Made by a program: the position numbers and the translations under genes | Notes under the pieces: generated by a model | The model's input: only the letters and a program-made list of their open reading frames with translations | Databases searched by the model: none | Told to the model about the DNA's origin: nothing | Assembly (NCBI GenBank): GCA_036023115.1 | Contig: JAYKKT010000059.1 | Coordinates: 10,130,501-10,194,500 of the forward strand | From: Brasenia schreberi | Lineage: Eukaryota > Streptophyta > Magnoliopsida > Nymphaeales > Cabombaceae | Length of the DNA stretch: 64,000 nt | Reading direction: 5' to 3' | Part shown: positions 1-10,058 of the stretch, one piece after another | Layout of the letters: each line of letters opens with the position of its first letter | Position numbering within the stretch: the first letter of the stretch is position 1

Positions 1-1516
1 AAAATATCACTTTCACCCTCTTTTGAGTTGAGTTTTTTATATAAATTCTTCTAAATTTTAACTTTCACTTCACTCATGGCCTTTTTTTGCTTCTTTTTTT
101 GCTTTCTTATAAGCCTCTAAAGTTTCACTAGTTTTTTTAGCATAATGTAATTTGTAAAATGCCCTCTTTGTCTTGATTTTATTTTGTACTACTTCACTCC
201 TTTTTATGCCGGTACACCTCCCTTAGATTCACCTAACATATCTTTTGTCACTTTCGTAATATGTATAGTCATAGTGTTTCATATATTATAAGGTGTACCA
301 ACATAATTCCAAGCATCTCCTTGGAGGACTTTCTGTTTAAATATACGTTCTTTCTCACTTTTGAGGTTCCACCATTTAGTCCAATAGCTCGATGCACTCT
401 TTTATTCTTTGTCCACTTTTTTACCTATAAATCCATAACTAAAAGTCGATGTTGGATGGTTAAACTTTTTCATGAAATTACCTTACAATTTTTACAACAT
501 GCTTTTTCTATTTTCCTACAAATAAAATAATCAATTTGTGTTTGTGATAAGCTACTCTTATAAGTAATTAAATGTTTATCTCGTTTTTTGAAGATTGAAT
601 TGACTATAAAAAGATGAAATGCCATAGCAAAATTTAAAATCTCCCTACCTTCCTCATTTATATCCCCCAAAACAAAGTTTTCATGAATACCTTGATATCC
701 TAATGCCTCTTTACCGACATGTCCATTTAAATCTCCTCCTAAACAAATCATCTCTCTTTGTGAATTCTTTGAATCACCTAATCTAACTTCTCCCAAAAAG
801 CCGTCTTTATGCTATCTTCTAGTCCTACTTAGGGTGCGTAAGCACACACTATATTCAAAATCTTTGCTCCTAACACTAATTTCAACGTCATGATTCAGTC
901 AACATAGCGTTGTATTGTATGTCTACTATACTATCCTTTAAATATTTATTTATGATAATACCAACTCCGTTTCGAGCCTTTTCCCTACCTCAGTACCATA
1001 ATTTAAAACTTATATAATCAATCTCCTTTACTTTTTCTTCAATCCACTTTGTCTCTTGTAAACATAAAATGTGAATTTTTCTCCGAATCATAGTATGTAT
1101 CACCTCCATTAGCTTATCGAACAATGTTATGATATTCCAAGAACCAGTACGAATCTTATTATGTAGGAATAACTTCCTTACCCCCCTCATTCGTATATAT
1201 TAAAAATGTGAAGACCCTCTCTGTAATTTATTCACTACATTTGGGCGACAATATAACGAGACTATCTTCTTTATCCACACCCGTCCATGACGTGAGAACC
1301 CTCTCTGCAATTGATTCACTACATCTGAACGCAAATGTAGTGGCCCTTGCTTACTTTTAAGTATATTCGGGCTCTACAACGCGTCGGTAAGAGGGGGTGC
1401 CCCAACGCAATGCTTATAATTTGTGTAATCCATGGTATAAAAATATGACAATTTTACGCTGTTTGTCGGAAGCCTAACGCAACCCTCCTCCTTTATCCGG
1501 ACTTGGGACAGGCCAA
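1..1516 (-). mobile_element. RTE-clade LINE, 5' part (5' UTR and endonuclease)
   Basis: This non-LTR retrotransposon reads on the minus strand and its 3' half lies beyond the left edge. Fragments of the AP-type endonuclease are visible: the start with RTGSWNI and LCLQETKW (about 990-1190) and a later stretch with GGDLNGHVGKEALG and SQTQIDYFICRK (470-796). The same order occurs in the full-length copy at 54685-57958, about 92% alike by eye. The 5' UTR (about 1200-1516) has the two roughly 80-95 bp repeats also seen in that copy and stops about 30 bp short of its 5' tip. Stops and frameshifts separate the fragments, so it is inactive. Confidence 0.85.
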
Positions 1517-3047
1517 ATCATATCAGTTATATTTAATATTATAAATTAGTGAATATTAGATTCAAATATTAGTTAATGTTAAGTGTTATATTTAATATTA
1601 CTAATTATTATATGTTAAACTTAATAGTATAGTTTATATTAAATTTTAACTTAATACTTAATGTTAAATTAGTTAACTAATACTCAATCAGTATTAGTTT
1701 GTATTTATTAAATATCAGTTTCATGTTTAGTATTTAATAATAGTTTTGTCTAAGTTGATTTACACTTAAATATTAATTCATATTTAAATTATATACAATG
1801 CTAAAGTTATTAGCACCAAATTTATATTAAATCTAAATTAGTAATTAATATTAAATAATTAAATAATTTTGGTTATTTCCCACCCCATTTGAGTTGGGTC
1901 GGATCGGATCAAGATTGCATGGATCGAGCTAATATTGCCATCGCATGACGGTTCACGTGAAGATTCGTTCCGACATAGTGGTCCCCATTCAACGCGAACC
2001 TGAACTCTCCATAAATTACAAAAAATAAAAAAATATCAATTTCAGTAAGCTCCCTTTATACAAAGTAGTTTCAAAACCCTCTACTATTTTCACGTATGAA
2101 TCGATTGCATTAAGTTTTGGCCACATCATTTTTTGTTCTCGTTACGTACTTTTTGTGCCGTTTCGTGTTCATTTAGGTGAAGATAATTGTGGCCGTTTGG
2201 AATTCATATTACAAACAGATAACCCAAATGACACGCCATCTTTTTCTTGTGTCCGAAGAGCACCAACTTTTCACGTCGAGTCAGTGTCAAGTCTTCCATC
2301 ATCAACCAAATTGAAGCAACGGCTTCAATGGCTGATCTAGAAACTCTTTTAGAGTGGGATGGATAGTCTCATGGGTTTAAGTGGAGGCAAACTATGTATT
2401 ATATAGCTCATGAATCACACCATGAGTTATAAACTTTTAGTTGGTTTTCGAAATTTTGAGTGAGGTAAATTCCCCACCTCCGCTCAATGTAAGTCTGTCA
2501 TTGAACGACTTGTTAAATATGACAAGCGTCGAATGCATGGTGTTTGGCTTTTAACACTTTATGGGAGTGGATGCGGTCCATGAGTCCAGATTTGAACTGG
2601 AGCTAAGCTGGAGTGGATATTGCACTTGGTTATCCACATCTCTCACATGTTGAGCCAAATTATTAGCAAAAAGCTTGGGGAAATTTATTAAAAAATCAAA
2701 TGAATACATTTTATGTGAAAAATACAAAAATATTTTATTCAGAATTGCTGCCCTTGCCCAAAAAGTTTGGAATCTCTATATGGTCTGCATCAACTGAACG
2801 GGATCCCTGGTTCTGGTTACGGTTTCGATTCAACTAGTCTATGACAATTTGAATCATTTTAATAAAAACCAAGTAGTGTCCAATACTAGTAACTAGGGCT
2901 TGCTACGTGAGTTCTAATAAATTGTTTTCCACTCTAAAAGTGCATGATCATATTTTTCACCATTTCCTTCCAACACTCTTCTAACTTTTCTCTTAGCGTC
3001 ATTCAGGTTTCAGCATGGTTTTGTGTAGCCCCTTCTTCAAATCATAT
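1517..3047. other. AT-rich intergenic sequence, no gene seen
   Basis: Very AT-rich sequence (about 1540-1870, many TTAATATTA-like words) followed by ordinary non-coding DNA. Short open frames such as 2155-2340 show no family motif. Confidence 0.5.
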
Positions 3048-3350
3048 CTAGACATGGCCGGTTCGGAACCGACCTCACGGTTCGAATCAGAACCAGCCCT
3101 AAAATCTTAATTGGGTCTGAATACCCCTCGATTCGGTTATGATTCATAGTTATCAAGAACCAACCCAGGATCGGAACCAGCAGTGTTAAATCATGTGTTA
3201 AAAATAATATATATATATATATATAATATTATGTAGAACTTTGTTGAGTCATGTGAAAGTTCGAATCCCGCACAATGCTAGGCACCCTTTTACCAAAAAA
3301 AAATTTGTTACATTTTCAAAGCGGTTTCGGTTCTGGATTGACATGTCTAG
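3048..3350. repeat. GGTTC-rich short repeat with short inverted ends
   Basis: About 300 bp bounded by ctagacatgg on the left and gacatgtctag on the right, with many GGTTC/GAACC words just inside. An AT microsatellite (3209-3222) and a tRNA-B-box-like word (agttcgaatccc, 3258-3269) lie inside. The ends resemble those of the element at 8891-9284. I found no clear target duplication here. Confidence 0.4.
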
Positions 3351-3444
3351 TCCAACCACCTTAAGCGCATCTCTCCTATTTTAGTTTTTCTTGTCCTGTC
3401 GAGCTTATATAAATATAAATAAATAAAAATCCACAAACACATGA

Positions 3445-3475
<31 letters not shown>

Positions 3476-4990
3476 AGGCTTGTCGAACTCAATTTCGATA
3501 CGGATTGCGCCATTATATTATATTATAACAGGCCCAATCAAGCTATCAACACCGTCTTGAGACTTATCCACTTGACGTTATATGTAGACCGTAGTACATA
3601 ATCTCTTATCAGCAATCTTATATATATATATATTTTCAAGAAAGTAGAAAGTTCAAGGCGGTATGACGATTGGCGGGGCTAGCTTTGAAGCGGGAACTCA
3701 ATTCTCCTGCTTCGTTCAGGAAATTGAGCTTCGGTATGGTGGGGTGAATCTGCATTCCCATAAGTCTTGACTACTGCTCCTATCCTATTATTTAGTAGTA
3801 GGTGGTAGTAGGTGTTGGCGGAAAGCATCCTGACGCAGTCAAAGGCAAGGGCTTTTCTTTTTCAACCGTCGGGATGATATGTCAAACCTGCCAGGAAGTA
3901 ACCTCTGGAAAGAACTGACGTTGGGATCATATGGTCAGAGAAGAGGGCCGAGTCTATGGCTGAAGAGTCTAATGGGAGAAGAGGTTCAATTTCTGCTATC
4001 GGGGAAGCCGAATGAAAGAGTATGGGTTTCTGGTATATCTATATATATATATTATCTGTTTCTTTCTGTAGGCACATATTATAAGTGGCATTCCTGTCAG
4101 CTCTCCATTCATATACCCCAACTGTCGCATGTAAACTCATTTTGATAGATTGAGTTGGGTAGGCTCTAATTATATACATGTATATATATATATATATAAA
4201 TCAGGTCATATCCATCTTTCACAATCTTAGCCATTGTTTTTTGTAGAAAAAAAATGAGCGACAATATTATTATACTCATATTTTCGAAAAATGATGGTTA
4301 GATATGAGTGAGTAATAACAATGGTGAACAGGTTTAGATCTCTTTCTCTATATACATATATGTATTTGTGTGTGTATATATATTTTATATGTGTGTATCT
4401 AGGCAATTATGATAGGCAGTATTCCTGGGAGCTCAATATCATATACCACAAGGGTAGGCCCGAATTATATATATATATATATATATCAGTCTTAAGAACT
4501 AAGTGGATCAAATGGTTTCCAAAATTTCGATAACAATTGGCATTGGGCTGATCAACAATAAAATGACCCCAAACTTACCAACCTCCATAACCCACGATCC
4601 AATATGTTCCAAGTTGGTTGTGATCATGTGGTTGCGTGTAGTCTTTAGAGGCTCAACAGGTTCCTGTAAGGTCCTATCAACAGGCACTCCATTCTGATAG
4701 CCGATGTGATATTCATAGTAGCTAGCTTCAATATGCATATTATTTCATTACTAGGAAACGGATTTTTCCGACTGTTTGTTGAAACAATTGCGACTGTTAC
4801 AAATAGTTGTATTAGATAATAACATACTCTGTCTATTAAACAATTAGAAAGGAACAAAAAAACACTGCAATTAGTTATGAACTAATTCCGATTATTATGT
4901 TTTTATGCAACAGTCAGAAATGTTTGTACACAAACAGCCAGATCTGATAGTCACAAATGTTTCTAGATGATATTGCTTGTGCTCAATACA
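3351..4990. other. Intergenic sequence with AT microsatellites
   Basis: No gene is recognised. Several (TA)n runs occur, for example near 3461-3475, 4180-4198 and 4469-4487. An open frame at 3879-4145 (start MSNLPGSNLW) matches no family I know. Confidence 0.4.
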
Positions 4991-4999
4991 TCATTTTTA

Positions 5000-5435
5000 C
5001 AAACATTATCTAGGTGAATAAGCTAAGAGTTCATATACAACCATGGCAGGTGGATGAGTAAAGTGTAAGGAAATGTCCATTCTCAGCAACCCCAGCACAT
5101 AAACGGCTGGACTAGCCATCCAGCCATTATATGTGGACGGGATGTGGAAAGGATGGCAGTAACGACCACAAAAGCTGAAACCGTCGGACAATTACCAATA
5201 AAATGGTAACAGTCAGGATAAAGGGGCTCCAAAAGGAGAAAGTCAAGTGGAAAACAACAACACATACCTTTCTTGTTCTTCCGCTACAGGCGTACCTAAG
5301 AAACACGTTCAAGAAACTGAGAGGTAGGCAAAAGCAAGAAACCGAGAGGTCGATAGAAGCAGGAAACTGACAAGATCAAGAACCGGAGGTCAACAGAAGA
5401 AAGAAACCAGCAAGGAGTCGATCGAAAATACCACA
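5000..5435 (+). repeat. 5' LTR of copia element 1 (left boundary uncertain)
   Basis: The right end is set by ...ccaca at 5431-5435, two bases before a primer-binding site. About 65 bp ending there resemble 8260-8320, the surviving end of the 3' LTR: both contain ggtcaacagaagaaagaaac and end ...accaca. The left end cannot be fixed because the 3' LTR is truncated; 5000 is only a placeholder. Confidence 0.5.
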
Positions 5436-5437
5436 TC

Positions 5438-5450
5438 TGGTATCAGAGCC
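5438..5450 (+). promoter_or_regulatory. Primer-binding site (initiator Met tRNA) of copia element 1
   Basis: tggtatcagagcc is the standard plant copia primer-binding site, complementary to the 3' end of initiator methionine tRNA. It lies two bases after the 5' LTR. Confidence 0.85.
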
Positions 5451-5629
5451 TTGTTTTTGACCCTGCAAACAGGTATGTGTTAGTTTATAAAAAAAAACTA
5501 GGAAGAAGAGGAGAGCTTCCTGTGTTTTTTCAATAGTAGAGAACTCTGTTTCAGTCGAGACAGGGCAAACCCTGCCTTAGTCAAGATAGAGGCAAGGATT
5601 GTGAGTAGCCACAGGCCAAAGGACAACCA

Positions 5630-5790
5630 CAACAGAATAGCGACAAGGGTCGCGGGTGGCCACAAGCCAGTCGTAACAAAACAACGACAAGGGTCGCGGG
5701 TGGCCAAAGGCCAGTAGACCAAAGGATAGTCGCAACAGAACCAACAACAAGGGTCGCGGGTGGCCACAGGCCGGTTGGCTAGAGGCACCT
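5630..5790 (+). repeat. Leader tandem repeats of copia element 1
   Basis: The unit beginning acaagggtcgcgggtggcca recurs near 5643, 5688 and 5748, between primer-binding site and gag. The related right-edge element has unrelated repeats at the same place. Confidence 0.65.
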
Positions 5791-6589
5791 GTAATGAAAC
5801 CAACGGTAGAGGGCCGCGGGCCAGGAGGCGAAACTGCAGAAACCGCCATCCCTCTCTCTCTCTCATTCTTTTGCCCTCTCTCTCTCTCCTTCACGCTTTT
5901 AAAGCGCCTAGAAAACCATCATGCAGTTTTAGAAAACCAAGCAGCGAACTCAAAAGTTCCTTTTGTCCCGATCGGTTTTTAAATTTTACAAACTACCAAT
6001 TGAGAAAATTATGAAAATATCCAGATATTTTCATGTAAAAAGATTATTTTACCCTTAGTTGGGCGAAAAGTCAGTTTTACCTTCCGACAATTTATGAAAA
6101 CTATGAAATATCGAGATATTGATTTACATTACTGCACTTCTCGGTTAAGTTTATTACAATACTGTCACTATGTCAAAAGACAGATTTGTTCCTATCCTTT
6201 TGAGAAAATTATAAATTCGGATTGAGGGGCAAAATTATAAATTTACCCCCGATCAGTTACGAATTTTATAGAAATATCAAAAATGATTTTACTGTTTTAT
6301 CCTTGGTTTTTTCTGAAAATTACAAAAGCAGATAGATAGGTAAAAATATTGTTCTACCCTTGATATTTTGAGAAATTATTAAAGGCAAAAACCTTTTGAG
6401 AAAATTATGAATTAATCCCAATTTGCTTCTATATATTAGAAATGAGTTATTTTTAACTCATTTTTGTGATATTCTGCATCGTACTAACTAGATTCGTGCT
6501 ATTTATGTTTTGTTGCTTGTTAAATATTTTCCTTTTAAACCGTCTAATTGTTATAATTACCAAACACATAAAAATTAACTATAGAATAT

Positions 6590-8186
6590 GTGTGTCAGAA
6601 TTGGCAAAAACTGAAAAGTTAAATGGTCTAAACTTCCAAACATTGAAGAGAAGAATTTCACTTGCTTTAACACTTGAAGGTGTATAGTATGTCTTAATAG
6701 AAACTGTGTGTCTCCTACCACCAGACACAATCGAGCAATAGATAGAAATATATAAAACATTTCTAAAGGACGACACAATAGAAAGAACCGTTGTATTGAC
6801 GTACATGGAGGATGACTTGATCTGGGTCTTCGAAGAATTCGAGACCGCTAAAGAGTTCTTCGATTCTATAACAACCAAATATGATACAATTGCCAAGTTG
6901 TATATCTATTGTTACTACAGAAATATAATTCCTTTAAAATGAAAGAAGGGGAGATAACATAATAGAACATGTAAACCACATGCTGGAGGTACCAGACATA
7001 TCTCAAAGACCAAGTAAGGGGCAATGGAACTAAAGGGACACAAATTAGGAGAACATCAGGTGTACATGACTTTCTCAGATATTCTAAGTACTGGGTCCTT
7101 TAGAATTTTTCTAGAAGGCACATCGATTGTACTAACTGATGTATTTATTGTGCTAACTATAAGATGCAATTTGGTTTCTGTTCTTGCCTTAGTAAAGAAA
7201 GGTTTTGAGGTCAGGTTTGTTCTTAGTAACGTTACTATGGGAGAATATTTTTCTCTGGAGAATTTGATGTAAAACATGAACTATTCAAACTGAAAGTTAA
7301 TGAAAATGAAAATCCTTCTGCTTATATTGATTGTGCCTTTAATGTTGATGTGAATGTATGGCATAAACGCATTCGGCATATAAGTCTGAAAAAGTTGATG
7401 AAATTATCCAACTTTTACTTATTGCTAAGATTTAAGGAAAATACTTTCAATATAACAAGGGTAACAACTTTGTTCGAGGTCATTCACACAGATTTATGTG
7501 GACCATTCAGAGTAAGGTCACATTGTGGATTACTTGAGATATACGTATTTATATCTATTAGCAAATAAATTTGAGGCACTTAAAACTTTTAAAGAATATA
7601 AGTACAAAGTTGAAAATCAGCTAGGACATTCAATCAAAGTCTTAAGATCAGATAGAGGTGGTGAATATAGCTCTACAAAATTTTTGAAATTCTATAAAGA
7701 CTTTGGTATTACAAATCAAAATACAATACCTAAAATACCTCAACAGAATGGTGTAGTTGAAAGATATAACATGACCTTACTGAATATAATAAGGTCAATG
7801 TTAATTGGTGTCTTTCTACCAAGGATATTTTGGGGAGAAGCAGTAAATATAACGGTATACATACTCAATAGAATACTATGTAAGGTTGTATTCACTGCAC
7901 CATATGAGATGTGGTTTACAAGAAGACCCAACCTAGGTCATCTCAGGAGGTGGGGATCTATTGCACACGTAAAGATCCTTCATCTAGAGATAAGTTAGAC
8001 AATAGGTCCTTAAGGTGTATATTCATCGGATATCCTAAAGGTTCAAAGAGATATCGGTTTTATCATAAGAACCACAGATTGATAGAAAATAGAGATATTG
8101 AATTCTTAGAAGATACTAAGAATGACATCATAGAAAATAATGATGAGTATACTGATGATCTAATAGACCTAGATCAATCATCATAG
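6590..8186 (+). pseudogene. copia gag-pol remnant
   Basis: gag: EKLNGLNFQTLKRRISLAL-type text at about 6610-6690, typical of plant copia gag. pol: GAG-pre-integrase VWHKRIRHISLKKL (7355-7400), integrase with DRGGEY and QQNGVVERYN (about 7640-7770), and the post-core LDNRSLRCIFIGYPKGSKRY region (7990-8060). The parts lie in several frames with stops between them. It ends at 8186, where related elements would continue into reverse transcriptase. Not functional. Confidence 0.85.
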
Positions 8187-8677
8187 GAACCCATAGAAGA
8201 TCTTCTTTAAACAATCAAAACTTTAAGTGGACATAAAAGGCCAAGAGCCACACCGTCCTATCAAGAACCAGAGGTCAACAGAAGAAAGAAACTGACAAGT
8301 TGTCTACCGGAAACACCACATAATGCAGGCTGACAGAAATACGAGATGAATTCTATGGTGTCCTATTTTATTTTTAGTTGTATAATTGGGCTTAATGTGG
8401 GTCTTATTTAATTGTAAATTTTTATTCTATCGTTATATATTTATTTGGGTATGCCTGGCTGGTTTTCCAACGTAAGAAATTTTTTCAATGCAATATTTAC
8501 TAATTCTAACTTTTGAATCGAAATACTCAACTTGCATTCTTCATATTTTATCTTTATCAAATCAAAAGCCCGAAAGTTTTCTCTTCACAATCTAATTTTC
8601 ATTGTTTTCCATACTTCAATCTAGCTAGCAGCACAGGCTCATGCAGAAATAATTTACGCATAAACTTCATGTTAAAT

Positions 8678-8883
8678 ATGTTTTAATAGTTCACCCATAA
8701 TTAAATTAAGGAGACCTGAACTTAATATCAACGAGTAGACCAGTCAAACATTGACAAGAAAAAAGAGTTATAATATAATTATGTTTTAATAGTTCACCCA
8801 TAATTAAATTAAGGAGACCTGAACTTAATATCAACGAGTAGACCAGTCAAACATTGACAAGAAAAAAGAGTTATAATATACTT
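8678..8883. repeat. 103-bp tandem duplication, two copies
   Basis: The block starting ttttaatagttcacccataa at 8681 repeats at 8784, period 103 bp, almost without differences. This indicates a recent event. No coding content. Confidence 0.9.
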
Positions 8884-8890
8884 ATGTGTA

Positions 8891-9284
8891 AATATGTCCG
8901 GTTTCAGGTGGCCTGAAACCTAGAACCGAAACCAAACCATCTCGAGGCTGGTTTCAAGAACTGTCGGTTTCCTGGCAGTTCCGGTTCCAATTTCGAAACT
9001 GATCGAAAACCGGTTCAACACTTTTTTTTTGAAAGGCATGGGCAAATAATGTTTCCTCTAGGAGTCGAACTCCCCACCTACCTCAATGGTAGGGAGCGTC
9101 CTACCATTAAGTCACCAAACAACTTCTGAGAATGAATGTTGAAAAAATATATAAACCTTAGTAAGCGATGGTTTGAAACAGTTGGTTCTGAGCCGGTTTC
9201 TAAAACTGAGGCCGATTTGGCCAGTTCCAGTTCCAGTCGGTTCTACAATAGGTTCGGTTCCAGTTCTGAACTAGCCGTGTCTAT
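8891..9284. mobile_element. GGTTC-rich non-autonomous DNA element (hAT-like)
   Basis: About 394 bp, flanked by the direct repeat ttatgtgta (8882-8890 and 9285-9293). The ends are partly inverted (aatatgtccgg and, reverse complemented, aatagacacgg), with clusters of GGTTC/GAACC just inside, as in non-autonomous hAT elements. It contains a tRNA-like sequence at 9045-9125, probably a later insertion. No transposase. Confidence 0.5.
9045..9125 (-). repeat. tRNA-like SINE head
   Basis: Read on the minus strand it has an A-box-like part (ttaatggtaggacgct) followed by gagttcgactcct, close to the B-box consensus GGTTCGANTCC. It does not look like a complete tRNA, so a tRNA-derived SINE fragment is the best reading. 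Confidence 0.45.
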
Positions 9285-9293
9285 TTATGTGTA

Positions 9294-10058
9294 TCATCAC
9301 ATGGGATGTTGCTTCATCTATGGATATAAATGATAGTCCTTTCTCTTCTCATGTTCTTAGAAATGATCTTTTAGTGTACGTAAGCTATCTATAAATTAAT
9401 AAATACCATATATCGGTTCTTGCCCCACATCTTAATAAATGTACGAAGTCACGGTAGATCTCCTTTGGTGCATTCATATGCTATACTACATATTTGTTCT
9501 TAATATTCTTTTGATGATAATTTTCTCAATGATTTTATGATATATCTCATTAAGTTGTATCCGAACTGGTGGCAAAATGCACAGCTTCGGCGGAGGAGTC
9601 GGAGAGCCCTGTCAATCGAGCTAATTCTCTCGGTTCTACATGACACAATACAAAACTAGTAATTGCTGGCAAATTCCTAGGTGACAGAATAACACGATCC
9701 ATGAAGTTTGTGTTCAAAAGTGCCAAAATTATTTCGTCTCTTCGAATTATTTTTTACACAAACGCCATACAACACAGCACGTCTCAGACACGAAATTGCA
9801 AAACCAGAGTACAAAGTGCATGCCCATAAAAGGAAGCACAGAAACACGGAATCCGTGCAACGGCGAAGGATTACAGTCAGAACCAACTAACGAATCAGCT
9901 GTCCACAATTGGCAATACGTTATTGGTACTAGCGCTCTACCATATTTCTTCTGGATCTTCTCCCTCTCTCGGGAAACAAAATGGAAAAAATTGTCTGGAT
10001 CTGATAACACGCGATCCAAACCCAACCCATCCCTCAGGCATCATTTCTCAGTACCTTT
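9294..10058. other. Upstream region of the PPR pseudogene, no gene seen
   Basis: Unremarkable non-coding sequence. Overlapping short frames near 9700-10000 look like chance shadows. Confidence 0.4.

Larger units (their letters stand above)
5000..8320 (+). mobile_element. Ty1/copia LTR retrotransposon 1, internally deleted
   Basis: Order: 5' LTR, primer-binding site (5438), GC-rich tandem-repeat leader (about 5630-5790), gag remnant (about 6590-6960), protease/GAG-pre-integrase remnant (7024-7440), integrase core (7560-8000), then about 60 bp of 3' LTR (8260-8320). Reverse transcriptase, RNase H and most of the 3' LTR are gone, deleted just after the integrase C-terminal part. Closely related to the element at the right edge: both share the integrase stretch RSDRGGEY and the same leader layout. 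Confidence 0.85.

Noticed and set aside
3879..4145. Open frame MSNLPGSNLWKELTLGSYGQ... as a gene
   Set aside because: No recognisable domain, no splice support, and it reads into a TA-rich microsatellite.
4748..4960. CACTA-type transposon end (actaggaaacggatttttcc)
   Set aside because: Only a loose similarity to CACTA ends; no second end or transposase found.
5498..5894. Overlapping minus-strand open frames of 105-122 codons
   Set aside because: They are produced by the GC-rich leader repeats of copia element 1.
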